Part shown: positions 32,406 to 41,644 of the stretch, one piece after another | Layout of the letters: the number at the start of each line of letters is the position of its first letter | Numbering within the stretch: position 1 is the stretch's first letter | Assembly (NCBI GenBank): GCA_026196875.1 | Contig: JAPHTP010000005.1 | Coordinates: forward strand, 97,948 to 161,947 | Reading direction: 5' to 3' | DNA length: 64,000 nucleotides | DNA from: Kangiellaceae bacterium | Lineage (GTDB): Bacteria; Pseudomonadota; Gammaproteobacteria; Enterobacterales; Kangiellaceae | Translations under genes and position numbers: made by a program | Notes under the pieces: model-generated | Told to the model about the DNA's origin: nothing | Seen by the model: the letters and a program-made list of their open reading frames with translations, nothing else | Databases searched by the model: none

Positions 32406-35400
32406 TTAACCATTGATTTTTCTTGAACGCCACAGATAGTAAATTACCGGTAAAACTAACAAGGTTAAAATCACTGAGCTAATCATTCCTCCGACCATAG
32501 GAGCAGCCAATCGACTCATCACTTCAGCGCCAGTTCCGCCGCCATACATAATTGGAAATAAACCAACGGTTGTAGCACCAGCAGTCATTAATACAGGTCT
32601 AACACGTAATCCCGCACCATTTACAACTGACTCAAACAACATCTCTTTATTCATTGAATCCGTGGACTCTTTTAGCTTGGCAAAGGACTGATTGAGATAA
32701 ACCAACATTATCACTCCCGTCTCTACAGCAACTCCAGCAAGTGCAATCATGCCTACGCCAACCGCGATAGAAAAATTAAACCCTTCCCAATACATCAGCC
32801 AAACACTTCCGACTAACGCAAGCGGCAGGGTCAGCATAATAATGGCAACCTCAATAAAATTTCTAAAACTCATGTAAAGCAAAATGATGATAATCGCCAA
32901 TGTCAGAGGCACAACATAAGTTAACTTTTCTTTAGCCCGTAACATATATTCATATTGACCAGACCAATTAAGAGAATAACCCGGGGGAAGCTTTAAATTT
33001 TCGCGCACAAAATCTTGCGCATTTTCAACATAACTTCCAACATCAACGCCTTCTATGTCGATAAAAGTCCAGCCATTAATTCTTGCATTTTCACTTTTAA
33101 TGCCAGGAGGTCCATCTTCAATATAGACGTTGGCGACGTCTGCCAGAGATATTCGTAACCCTGCCGGGGTCACAATTGGAAGAAGAGAAAGTTGCTCAGG
33201 CGAATCCCTGAAATCTTGCGGATAGCGAATGTTAACCGGGTACCGCTCCAGCCCTTCAACAGTTGTTGTCACATTCATTCCGCCAATTGCAGTCGCTACT
33301 ACTTGCTGTACATCAGCGATATTAAGCCCATATCGAGCCGCTTTTTCCCTCTCAATATCAACTTTAATATAGCGACCACCAGCAACTCGTTCAGAGTAAA
33401 CCGAAGCCGTACCAGGAACTTGTTTGATCAACTCTTCCAGTTGCAGGCCGATTGATTGTATTTGTGCAAGGTCAGGTCCCGCAACCTTGATCCCAACCGG
33501 TGTTTTTATTCCGGTAGCTAACATATCAATTCGTGTTTTAATTGGCATAACCCAGGCATTAGTCACTCCAGGGAGCTTAACCAATTGATCAAGTTCTTTA
33601 ATCAGGTCCTGGGTATCGAGGCCTTCGCGCCATTCTTCTCTGGGCTTCAGCTGAATGAAAGTCTCTATCATGGTCAACGGTGCAGGATCAGTCGCGGTTT
33701 CTGCTCGCCCGACTTTACCGAATACATTTTCAACTTCAGGAATAGTACTAATCAGCTTATCCGTTTGTTGCAATAACTCTCTCGCTTTACCGATAGAAAT
33801 GCCTGGGTAAGTCGTCGGCATGTACATCAGATCACCTTCATCTAAAGACGGAATAAATTCACTTCCAATTTTTTGCACTGGCCAAAATGTCGAGATAAAA
33901 ATAAACCCTGTAGCGGCAAGCGTTATTTTGGGGTAACTCAGAACTTTTTTAAGAACAGGCATATACCCTGCTGTCAAAAATCTATTAACTGGGTTTTTAC
34001 TTTCAGGGGTAATCTTCCCACGAATAAAATATCCCATTAACACCGGCACCAAAGTGACGGCTAAAGCGGCCGATGCAGCCATCGCATAAGTTTTAGTGAA
34101 TGCTAGCGGAGAGAACATCCTTCCTTCTTGAGCTTCCAAAGTAAACACAGGCATAAAACTGACTGTGATAATGAGCAGGCTAAAAAACAGTGCAGGCCCA
34201 ACTTCACTCGCTGATTTAGCTACAATCTGCCAACGGTTTTCGTTTGTCAACGGCGTCTTTTCCATGTGCTTGTGCATGTTTTCAATCATTACAATTGCAC
34301 CGTCAATCATCGCCCCGATGGCGATCGCAATGCCGCCAAGAGACATGATATTGGCGTTTAGTCCTTGCCAATACATCACGATAAATGCAGCCAGAATGCC
34401 GACGGGTAGACTGATTACCGCGACCAATGACGAACGCACATGCAACAGAAAAATCATACAAACTAAGGCCACTACAGCAAGTTCTTCAAACAATTTACCC
34501 CACAAATTTGTAACCGCCCGCTCGATTAAATCACTTCGGTCATAAACAGTGATCAGTTCGACGCCTTCAGGTAATCCTCGTTTTAAATCCCTCAGCTTTT
34601 GTTTAACTCCGTCGATGGTTTTTTGCGCATTTTCACCAAAGCGCATCACGACAATTCCGCCAACAACTTCTCCTTCTCCATTAAGTTCAGCAATACCTCG
34701 ACGCATCTGTGGACCAATAGATATATCAGCCACATCTTTTAACAAAAGTGGCGTTCCGTTTTGATTAACTCCCAAAGGAATATTTTCTAGATCATTTTTG
34801 TTTTGCAGGTACCCGCTTGCCCTAACCATATATTCCGCTTCAGCCATTTCTACAACCGATGCACCAATTTCTTGATTGGCCCGCTTTATAGACATTTGAA
34901 TGTGAGAGAGGGGAATGTCAAATGCACGTAACTTATCTGGACTGACTTTAACCTGATATTGTTTAACCATTCCACCGAGTGCAGTGACTTCAGAAACGCC
35001 GGGAACAGTTTGCAACTCATATTTTAAAAACCAATCTTGCAAACTTCGCAGTTCACCTAAATCATGTTTGCCGGTTCTATCAACCAGCGCGTAAAGATAG
35101 ATCCAACCAACACCAGTAGCATCTGGACCAAGTTGTGGTTTGGCACTTTCAGGAAGAGTCGGCGCTACCTGACTTAAATATTCTAAGACCCTGCTACGCG
35201 CCCAATAAAGGTCAGTCTTATCATTGAAAATGACGTATACATAGGAGTCACCAAAGAATGAATAACCTCGGACGGTTTCGGCCCCCGGCACCGATAACAT
35301 AGCAGTAGTTAAAGGATAAGTTACTTGGTCCTCAACCACTTGCGGAGCTTGGCCAGGATAAGAAGTTTTAATAATCACCTGCACGTCTGAAAGATCGGGG

Positions 35401-35516
35401 ATAGCATCAACCGGGGTATTTTTAATTGAAAAGGCTCCCACACCAATCAGAACCAAGGTCGCTAAAACGACAAAGAAGCGATTGTGAACTGACCAATGAA
35501 TAATTGACTGAATCAT
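32406..35516 (-). CDS. cusA: Copper/silver RND efflux pump, inner-membrane component CusA
   Basis: The 1036-residue heavy-metal RND transporter begins MIQSIIHWSVHNRFFVV, with twelve TM segments in the usual pattern. The CusA-type segments MPIKTRIDMLATGIKTPVG and MIETFIQLKP carry methionines at the positions used for Cu(I)/Ag(I) binding and favour Cus over the zinc/cobalt Czc branch. The proton-relay region GGIAIAIGAMIDGAIVMIE is present. It follows cusB by 12 bp in the operon. With CusB and CusC it should export Cu(I)/Ag(I) from periplasm and cytoplasm to the outside. Confidence 0.94.
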   Translation of the reverse strand: MIQSIIHWSVHNRFFVVLATLVLIGVGAFSIKNTPVDAIPDLSDVQVIIKTSYPGQAPQVVEDQVTYPLTTAMLSVPGAETVRGYSFFGDSYVYVIFNDKTDLYWARSRVLEYLSQVAPTLPESAKPQLGPDATGVGWIYLYALVDRTGKHDLGELRSLQDWFLKYELQTVPGVSEVTALGGMVKQYQVKVSPDKLRAFDIPLSHIQMSIKRANQEIGASVVEMAEAEYMVRASGYLQNKNDLENIPLGVNQNGTPLLLKDVADISIGPQMRRGIAELNGEGEVVGGIVVMRFGENAQKTIDGVKQKLRDLKRGLPEGVELITVYDRSDLIERAVTNLWGKLFEELAVVALVCMIFLLHVRSSLVAVISLPVGILAAFIVMYWQGLNANIMSLGGIAIAIGAMIDGAIVMIENMHKHMEKTPLTNENRWQIVAKSASEVGPALFFSLLIITVSFMPVFTLEAQEGRMFSPLAFTKTYAMAASAALAVTLVPVLMGYFIRGKITPESKNPVNRFLTAGYMPVLKKVLSYPKITLAATGFIFISTFWPVQKIGSEFIPSLDEGDLMYMPTTYPGISIGKARELLQQTDKLISTIPEVENVFGKVGRAETATDPAPLTMIETFIQLKPREEWREGLDTQDLIKELDQLVKLPGVTNAWVMPIKTRIDMLATGIKTPVGIKVAGPDLAQIQSIGLQLEELIKQVPGTASVYSERVAGGRYIKVDIEREKAARYGLNIADVQQVVATAIGGMNVTTTVEGLERYPVNIRYPQDFRDSPEQLSLLPIVTPAGLRISLADVANVYIEDGPPGIKSENARINGWTFIDIEGVDVGSYVENAQDFVRENLKLPPGYSLNWSGQYEYMLRAKEKLTYVVPLTLAIIIILLYMSFRNFIEVAIIMLTLPLALVGSVWLMYWEGFNFSIAVGVGMIALAGVAVETGVIMLVYLNQSFAKLKESTDSMNKEMLFESVVNGAGLRVRPVLMTAGATTVGLFPIMYGGGTGAEVMSRLAAPMVGGMISSVILTLLVLPVIYYLWRSRKING

Positions 35517-35528
35517 GATGCTCGCTCC

Positions 35529-37103
35529 TTAGTGATGACCATCGTGTTGCTGCTTAGCTTCGGGGTCAATGTGCTGATTAGTTTTAGCTAAACTCCAGTC
35601 AACAATGATAAAATCCTCCCGGACTTCGAACGTAAGTTCAATTTCAGTATTTTCTTTTGCAGAATTTATATCGAGTGAATCAGCTAGCAAAAAGTCCATT
35701 GTCGCCGCCGGTCGATTCCATTTTTCGATTGGTCCGCGAGAGATATTAAGAATTCTGTTGTTCCTATCGACTTGATTAATCACTCCCTTGACGGTTGCGG
35801 ATTGCCAGTCTGATTTTTGCTTGTCCGCTTGCGTGATATAATTTTCTGGCTCCATTCTTTTAAAATCTGAAGATTTACTTGATTCAGAATCAATCAGAAA
35901 CTGCGCGGAGGTAACAATCTTTTCGCCATCATTTAATCCTTCTAGAATTTCGACTGAGTTACTATCTTGCGCACCAACTCTTACCGCAATAGATTTAAAA
36001 CGCCCATCCTCAAGAGCTAAGACCACCCTATCCTGGCTGCCAGTTCTGATCAGCGCCTGCCTAGGAATAACTAAGCTCGGTTGCTGATTCTCAGAGTGGA
36101 TCACAACTTGAGCAAACATGTTAGGCTTCAATAATTGATCTTTATTGTTAAATTTTAATCTGACTTTAACGGTCCTGGTTCTCGCATCAAGCGTTGGATA
36201 AATATAGTCGACCTGGCCCTGCCAATCCTGGCCTGGTAGATAATCCAATGTCATAGTAACTGGCATCCCAATTTTTACCCAGGGCACCTGTCGCTCAAAA
36301 ATTTCGGCCTCGACCCAAACTTGTTCGAGCGCACCAATTGACATTAAAGTAGTTCCCGGTTTAACGAAGTAACCCTGTCGAATATTTAAGTTATCTACCA
36401 CACCTGACTGAGGTGAGTAGAAAGTAATGTTTTGGGATACCTTGCGTGTTTGTTTTATTTCCGCAATAACGTTTTTCGGGATCTGTAATGCACTCAATCT
36501 CTCTTCCGCGGCCCTAATCAAACGCCTATTGTTTCTATCCAATGCAAGCAGCAACTCTTCTTGAGCGTTAACTAAAGCCGGAGAATAAATTTCATAAACC
36601 GGTTGCCCCTTATTAATTGGATCACCTTCGGCTTTGACGTAAAGCTTATCAACCCATCCTTCAACCCGCGGATGCAAATGAATCAATAGATCTTCATTGT
36701 ATTTAACATAACCGACGGTCTTTATTTTATTATGTAACTTTCTAAGTTCTACCCTTCCAGTTTTCACGCCTAGATTATTGACGACTTCAGGAGAGATTCT
36801 TATTGTCCCAGGACCAACGCCATTACCTGAATCTTGTTCGGCATAAACAGGAATTAAATCCATTCCCATTGGAGACTTGCCTGGCTTGTCTCTTTTGTAA
36901 TTTGGGTCCATGGGAGCAACCCAATAAAGTGGTTCTTTCGAATCACGAGAAGAATCAATATTCTCTCCGTCGGGTTGATTAAATAAAGTATAAACAACAG
37001 CAGAGAAACCAATCGCCGTTACGATTGCGCCCAAGATAGCTCCTGTCGCCATTGACTTTTTATTCGAAGAATTTGAATTTTGTTCGGCGTCACTAAACAT
37101 CAT
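35529..37103 (-). CDS. cusB: Membrane fusion protein CusB with N-terminal metal-binding and C-terminal CusF-like domains
   Basis: The 524-residue periplasmic adaptor has an N-terminal TM anchor (about 19-40). A heavy-metal-binding motif follows (YWVAPMDPNY ... KSPMGMDLIPVY, about 70-97), and then the adaptor core (barrel-sandwich and beta-barrel, 110-410). The C-terminal domain (about 435-510) contains VKGVINQVDRNNRILNISRG and RPAATMDFLL and resembles the CusF copper chaperone, which is a separate gene in E. coli. It ends with a His-rich tail (QHDGHH). The ATG overlaps the cusC stop by 4 nt, implying translational coupling. The fusion places the chaperone permanently at the pump. Confidence 0.92.
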   Translation of the reverse strand: MMFSDAEQNSNSSNKKSMATGAILGAIVTAIGFSAVVYTLFNQPDGENIDSSRDSKEPLYWVAPMDPNYKRDKPGKSPMGMDLIPVYAEQDSGNGVGPGTIRISPEVVNNLGVKTGRVELRKLHNKIKTVGYVKYNEDLLIHLHPRVEGWVDKLYVKAEGDPINKGQPVYEIYSPALVNAQEELLLALDRNNRRLIRAAEERLSALQIPKNVIAEIKQTRKVSQNITFYSPQSGVVDNLNIRQGYFVKPGTTLMSIGALEQVWVEAEIFERQVPWVKIGMPVTMTLDYLPGQDWQGQVDYIYPTLDARTRTVKVRLKFNNKDQLLKPNMFAQVVIHSENQQPSLVIPRQALIRTGSQDRVVLALEDGRFKSIAVRVGAQDSNSVEILEGLNDGEKIVTSAQFLIDSESSKSSDFKRMEPENYITQADKQKSDWQSATVKGVINQVDRNNRILNISRGPIEKWNRPAATMDFLLADSLDINSAKENTEIELTFEVREDFIIVDWSLAKTNQHIDPEAKQQHDGHH

Positions 37104-38449
37104 TTGACTCCTGCTAGAAAATAGTTAATTTCGACAATCGATTGCTGCTTTTGTACAGCAATATCTAATGCATCGATTTTTGCGTTTAATTCGGCGATCC
37201 TTGCGCGAACCACTTCAGCAAAATCGCCTTCATCATTGGTATAGGCATTCAAAGCTGCTTCTGCCTGTTCCTGCATTTTCGGTAGTAGTGAACTTTTATA
37301 GCGGCCTTCCCTTTCAATGAGACGTTTGTAGCGGGCCACTGCTATTTGGAAACCGGACAGCATTTTTCGCATTACTTGCCACTTTTGTGTTTTAGACGCT
37401 TCCGTTTCCAGCTTGGCAGCTTTTACCAGCTGGTCTTGTTTTGTGTCCGCGAAAATGGGCAACTCAAAAGATACGCCAACAGATAGGAAATCAGATCGGT
37501 TGGTTCCCATTGGGTCATCGTCACGATAAGCGTAACTAGCACTAATTCCCCAGCTCGGTTTATAGCTTTGTTCCGCCAAAGCGATAGAAGTTTTATGCAC
37601 TTTGACTTTCTGGTCTCGAACGACAATATCAGGATGTTGCATTAACGCCTGCGTCACTTGTGACGTTGTAAATTCTTCAACTGAGCTTCCACTCATTTCT
37701 ATTAATTGGCCGTTAGGCATTTTCAATGGTAAAAGAACTTGAGATTTGAACGAATTCTCATCTGAGTAATCATCCATCTGATAATTCGAAACATAATTGT
37801 CACTTATCCAACCAAGTAGTCGCTCCTTCATAATTTCTTGTTGTTGAGTTAACTTGGACAATCGCTCTTGCAGCAAAGTCAGCTCAAGCTGCGCTCTAAC
37901 AATATCTTGCTGGCTTGTTTTTCCTGCGGCAGATGAGTAACTCGCTTGCGCTACATCAACTAATTGCTCAAACAGTGTCTGGTTTTGCTTGATCAAATCG
38001 ATTGATTTATTTGCCCTAAACAACTCAAACCAAGTATGAGCAACTTCTTTTTCTAACTCGGCCAACCTAGCTTGTCGCAAAATTGGAAATTGAGCGGCTG
38101 ACTGCCTCAACCTTTCACTTTTTAATTCAAGGCTATCGCCAGCCGGAATCATTTGACTGTAACCAACTTTAAATTGTGTCATTGCTTCTTGACTAAAATC
38201 GAGTCCATCTGTGGGCAGGTTGGCAAGCGACAAAGATAGTTTTGGATCGGGTAAAGCAGACTCACTCACACTTTTTGCAAGTATTGAGTTTTCCGTTTGT
38301 TTACTCTGAACCAACCAAGGATCATTCGATTGTGCAAGGTGAATTGCTTTTTGTAGACTAAGTTGTGCTTCAGCAAATGCGCTTGTGGATTGCAAAATAA
38401 TCAACCCGCTTACCAGTCTAACAAATAAGGAACTGGATCTAGATTTCAT
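37100..38449 (-). CDS. cusC: Outer-membrane factor CusC/TolC family
   Basis: The 449-residue protein has a signal peptide (ending SAFA) and two long alpha-helical repeats rich in Leu/Ala/Gln, as in TolC-family channels. Recognisable pieces are LQKAIHLAQSNDPWLVQSKQ and LPDPKLSLSLANLP near the N-terminus, and the second-repeat ASYAYRDDDP ... SVGVSFELPIF. It lacks the lipobox of E. coli CusC. It is the first of the four-nucleotide-overlapping cusCB pair and provides the outer-membrane exit for the Cus pump. Confidence 0.88.
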   Translation of the reverse strand: MKSRSSSLFVRLVSGLIILQSTSAFAEAQLSLQKAIHLAQSNDPWLVQSKQTENSILAKSVSESALPDPKLSLSLANLPTDGLDFSQEAMTQFKVGYSQMIPAGDSLELKSERLRQSAAQFPILRQARLAELEKEVAHTWFELFRANKSIDLIKQNQTLFEQLVDVAQASYSSAAGKTSQQDIVRAQLELTLLQERLSKLTQQQEIMKERLLGWISDNYVSNYQMDDYSDENSFKSQVLLPLKMPNGQLIEMSGSSVEEFTTSQVTQALMQHPDIVVRDQKVKVHKTSIALAEQSYKPSWGISASYAYRDDDPMGTNRSDFLSVGVSFELPIFADTKQDQLVKAAKLETEASKTQKWQVMRKMLSGFQIAVARYKRLIEREGRYKSSLLPKMQEQAEAALNAYTNDEGDFAEVVRARIAELNAKIDALDIAVQKQQSIVEINYFLAGVK

Positions 38450-38639
38450 CCTATTTACCTATGATTAAATTTAACTTTTATTTACTAGCAGCGTCATGAA
38501 TAGACATGACAAAGAATTCTCGGACGCAACTCATTGATTAAGTTAGCGACCAAAATATTTAGGGTTTGAATAGCGAAATTGATATTTGGATACGGAGCAG
38601 AGTCCCCGGATCGCAAATTTCAGACGCACCGATCCCCTG

Positions 38640-39011
38640 TTAGGCGATAATGGGTGGTCTATATAGATTGGAGTAAGTTGATTTGGTTTGCTGAAAAATA
38701 TCAGTCGACATTTGATGCGCAGTCACTAACATTAAGTCCAATTCAACCGCGTCATTTAATGCGGGACTAGTACAGGTCCCCATTGGACAGTCAGAAAGAG
38801 TTTCACAGCAATCTGGTAGTTCGGAGAGACCACGGTCAGTATGACCACTGTGGTCCATTTTGCCGTGCATATCTGTATTAGATTGGGCACTAGCCATGTC
38901 CATGCCCATATCCATGTTGGTCATATCCATAGCGCAGTGCATACTAACCGCCGTTACGGATTGCGCCGTAAAAGCAATAAGTAGCAATGTAATACGAATC
39001 AGTTTTGACAT
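38640..39011 (-). CDS. Secreted Met/His/Cys-rich copper-associated protein
   Basis: The 123-residue protein has a signal peptide (about 1-21). The mature part is packed with metal ligands: MHCAMDMTNMDMGMDMAS, MHGKMDHSGHTD and a cysteine cluster DCCETLSDCPMGTC. It ends LYRPPI-IA; small proteins with such a C-terminus often lie beside cus-type pumps. It probably binds Cu(I)/Ag(I) in the periplasm as a sink or sensor accessory. It lies 190 bp upstream of cusC in the same orientation, so it may lead the copper operon or have its own promoter. It is not assigned to a characterised family. Confidence 0.78.
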   Translation of the reverse strand: MSKLIRITLLLIAFTAQSVTAVSMHCAMDMTNMDMGMDMASAQSNTDMHGKMDHSGHTDRGLSELPDCCETLSDCPMGTCTSPALNDAVELDLMLVTAHQMSTDIFQQTKSTYSNLYRPPIIA

Positions 39012-39159
39012 GATTTAATAGACGGCTTGTCTCAAAATTTACGAATATCAGCCATAGTCGACTGGTTATATAGGATACACTGATATCTCAAAAGTTCAAA
39101 TTCGGCCTCGTAAGAAAGTATTTCCACCTTTTTCTTTAGTGTTATGTAAATTCTGTAGC

Positions 39160-39188
39160 GTTATATAAAACCCCATCACTGGGGTAAA
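39160..39188 (-). promoter_or_regulatory. Candidate copper-cluster promoter with inverted repeat in the spacer
   Basis: On the minus strand TTTACC (39188-39183) and TATAAC (39165-39160) are 17 bp apart. The 5-bp inverted repeat ACCCC/GGGGT (39170-39185) sits across the -35 and spacer. This is a natural site for a metal-responsive regulator, although the sequence does not match the CueR operator I know. The predicted leader to the Met-rich gene is about 140 nt. Confidence 0.35.
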
Positions 39189-39355
39189 GGAGTCCGACAT
39201 ATTGATGTATCCAAGCATCTTGCAATAGATCAATTTACAACCAATGGATAGTAGGTTAGCTCAAACGAATATGATAAAATCGCGCCCACTCGACTAAACT
39301 GTTGTCAAATGGCTTGATAATCGCAGTTCCCAAGCGTTTGGCACACCCCATATTG

Positions 39356-39375
39356 AGCTCCTTCAGGCAGGAGCT
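39356..39375 (+). other. Leader hairpin of mdh
   Basis: AGCTCCT (39356-39362) pairs perfectly with AGGAGCT (39369-39375) around a 6-nt loop, ending 28 nt before the mdh ATG. The right arm contains AGGAG, but it is too far from the start to be the ribosome-binding site. It may stabilise the mRNA. Confidence 0.35.
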
Positions 39376-39403
39376 ATCATCTTAAAATTGAGGATACTTA
39401 GAG

Positions 39404-40384
39404 ATGAAACAACCAGTACGTGTTACGGTCACTGGCGCAGCCGGTCAAATCGGTTACGCTTTACTTTTCAGAATCGCTTCCGGCGCAATGCTTGGTGAAG
39501 ACCAACCAGTTATTTTGCAATTATTAGATATCACTCCGGCAATGGACGCGTTACAAGGCGTTAAAATGGAGCTAGATGATTGCGCTTTCCCACTGTTACA
39601 TGATGTTATCTGTACTGACGATCCAAACGTTGGTTTTAAAGATTCAGACTACGCATTACTTGTTGGTGCTCGACCTCGCGGGCCAGGTATGGAGCGAAAA
39701 GACCTACTCGAAGCTAACGCTGCAATCTTCTCAGTTCAAGGTAAAGCCATGAACGACCACGCTAGCCGTGACATTAAAGTGCTAGTGGTAGGCAACCCAG
39801 CGAACACTAACGCATTAATCGCGCAACGTAATGCTCCAGACTTAAACCCTCGCAACTTCACTGCCATGACGCGTCTTGACCAAAATCGTGCAATGACCCA
39901 AATTGCACAAAAAACCGGTAAAGCAGTGACTGACGTTACCAACATGATTATTTGGGGTAACCATTCTTCGACACAATTCCCTGATCTTTACCATGCTAAA
40001 GTTAATGGTGAAGCGGCTATCGACCAAGTTGACCAAGATTGGTATGAAAACAATTTCATTCCAACAGTTCAACAACGCGGCGCTGCAATCATCAAAGCGC
40101 GTGGCGCATCTTCAGCTGCTTCTGCGGCGAATGCAGCTATCGACCATATGCGTGACTGGGCACTTGGCACTAATGAAGGTGATTCAGTTTCTATGGCGGT
40201 ATACTCAGACGGTTCATACGGCATTCAAGAAGGTCTTATCTTCTCATTCCCATGTGTATGTAAAGATGGTGACTGGCAAATCGTTCAAGGCCAAGACATC
40301 AACGAATTCAGTCAAGCTAAGTTAAAAGATACTGAGCAAGAGCTAGCTGAAGAGCGTGATGCAGTAAGTCACTTATTGCCTTAA
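39404..40384 (+). CDS. mdh: Malate dehydrogenase (NAD-dependent)
   Basis: The TCA-cycle enzyme interconverts malate and oxaloacetate in the cytoplasm. The 326-residue protein has the NAD loop [18 protein letters not shown] (10-27). Asp42 in LLDITP selects NAD. The mobile-loop arginines are Arg92 and Arg98 in [19 protein letters not shown] begins at 130, and the catalytic His187 is in WGNHSSTQ. This is the cytosolic-type MDH also found in Xanthomonas, Francisella and many beta/gammaproteobacteria, not the E. coli type. It is a single-gene unit with its own terminator. Confidence 0.96.
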   Translation: MKQPVRVTVTGAAGQIGYALLFRIASGAMLGEDQPVILQLLDITPAMDALQGVKMELDDCAFPLLHDVICTDDPNVGFKDSDYALLVGARPRGPGMERKDLLEANAAIFSVQGKAMNDHASRDIKVLVVGNPANTNALIAQRNAPDLNPRNFTAMTRLDQNRAMTQIAQKTGKAVTDVTNMIIWGNHSSTQFPDLYHAKVNGEAAIDQVDQDWYENNFIPTVQQRGAAIIKARGASSAASAANAAIDHMRDWALGTNEGDSVSMAVYSDGSYGIQEGLIFSFPCVCKDGDWQIVQGQDINEFSQAKLKDTEQELAEERDAVSHLLP

Positions 40385-40410
40385 TCGATTGCTAAGGCCT
40401 AGACTATTAA

Positions 40411-40438
40411 AAGGGAGGTTTATGTACCTCCCTTTTTT
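40411..40438 (+). terminator. Rho-independent terminator after mdh
   Basis: AAGGGAGGT (40411-40419) pairs with ACCTCCCTT (40426-40434), followed by T-rich sequence. Confidence 0.9.
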
Positions 40439-40473
40439 GTGAATGCTCCCAATTCAAAAAGTCGATATGAATT

Positions 40474-41073
40474 ATGAGTTCAGACGCTCCTTATCAATCT
40501 CCAGAAAGCCAAATTATAAATAAACAGGATTTCGCGACTCAAAAAGTCCGCATACTCTCATTTACTCAAAGGATTGGGCGGCTAAGATACTTAGCATATT
40601 TGGGCTGCGGCTTATTTTTGTTTTCATTTGTGAGCGGAATTTTCGGTTCTATAATCCTGGCTGCGCTCTCAGCTTCAGAAAGTATCAGCGCGACTTTATT
40701 CGGTCAACTCGCATTGGTCATCACTTATACTCCATTATTAATAGCAGTATTTGTATTAACAATAAGGCGACTACATGATTTAGATCGCTCCGGTTGGCAG
40801 TCAATATTATTGCTCATCCCGCTAGTGAATCTTATTATTATGATTGCGCTTATGCTGGTCCCAGGAGACCAACAGGCCAACCGATTTGGTCCACCTCCTG
40901 GAGAAAACACGGCCTTTACTTGGTTAGGCGCGCTAATACCTCTTATTCTGCTGTTGCTGGCTTTGGGGGTTGGCTACTGGGCTTATCAAGATTTTCAACA
41001 AGTTTCGGAGAAACAGCCGACTTCCGTTCCGCGAAATCAGAGTTACGCCTTAGCTAATTCAAGCAAAGCCTGA
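40474..41073 (+). CDS. DUF805 family membrane protein
   Basis: The 199-residue protein begins with a polar 35-residue stretch. It then has the DUF805 pattern: GRLRYLAYL leading into the first helix, RRLHDLDRSGWQSILLLIPLVNLI in the middle and LVPGDQQANRFGPPP near the end. Four to five TM helices are visible. The function of DUF805 is unknown. Its last 31 bp overlap, tail to tail, the 3' end of the convergent ACT-domain gene, and no terminator is visible between them. Confidence 0.85.
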   Translation: MSSDAPYQSPESQIINKQDFATQKVRILSFTQRIGRLRYLAYLGCGLFLFSFVSGIFGSIILAALSASESISATLFGQLALVITYTPLLIAVFVLTIRRLHDLDRSGWQSILLLIPLVNLIIMIALMLVPGDQQANRFGPPPGENTAFTWLGALIPLILLLLALGVGYWAYQDFQQVSEKQPTSVPRNQSYALANSSKA

Positions 41074-41444
41074 TGCGCCCGTTCAGCTTTTTCTTCAGGC
41101 ACAAACACATGGTCATGGTAGTAACCTGCGATAACATTTGCGCTAATTGACTCTTCCGTCAGCTTAGTTGAAATTGCTGCCGTGAGTCCAACCGCCTCTA
41201 AACTAGAATGCACGAGTAAGGTAATTTTTCTAAAAACCCGATCATAATTCAATCCAGCTTTATCCGCCGCCTCTTTCTCTATCACTAGCGTAATTCCCTC
41301 AACTTCTCTTACTGATGCAAATGTCATCGGACTTGATATCAAATCAGAGTTCTCTTTTGAAACGGTGGCAAACACATACCGTTCTATTGAAAGCTGCGGT
41401 GACATGTCGCTGAGTAATTGTGGTAATTCGACAATTCCGGACAT
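41043..41444 (-). CDS. ACT-domain protein (DUF2241-like)
   Basis: The 133-residue protein matches small two-ACT proteins of the DUF2241/ACT_7 type. It opens with LSDMSPQLSIERYVFATV and continues with TLVIEKEAADKAGL and ITLLVHSSLEAVGLTAAISTKL. ACT folds usually bind amino acids or other small ligands, and no catalytic domain is attached. It ends inside the 3' end of the convergent DUF805 gene (31-bp overlap). Confidence 0.82.
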   Translation of the reverse strand: MSGIVELPQLLSDMSPQLSIERYVFATVSKENSDLISSPMTFASVREVEGITLVIEKEAADKAGLNYDRVFRKITLLVHSSLEAVGLTAAISTKLTEESISANVIAGYYHDHVFVPEEKAERAHQALLELAKA

Positions 41445-41644
41445 TTTTATTTTATTCTCATTGGTTAATTATCTTCTGATATTTCTAGAACTTAGAATCA
41501 AGCTAATGTTCTTGGTAAATCATAGTGTTAGAGAAGCCTTGTGGCAATAGGTAGATAGTGATTTGAACACTCTAATCTCTGAATATTTCGATTTCCTTGA
41601 CTATACTAAAATCAGATCTTTTAGCTCAATTATGAGGCTCTAAT

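Larger units (their letters stand above)
39012..39403. other. Intergenic region between the copper cluster and mdh
   Basis: It holds a candidate minus-strand promoter with an inverted repeat (39160-39188) and a leader hairpin just before mdh (39356-39375). No gene is seen. A copper-responsive regulator gene is not present in the window. Confidence 0.5.

Noticed and set aside
34165..34545. A 126-codon ORF on the plus strand
   Set aside because: It lies entirely antisense to cusA, has no family-like sequence and is a shadow of the opposite-strand coding frame.
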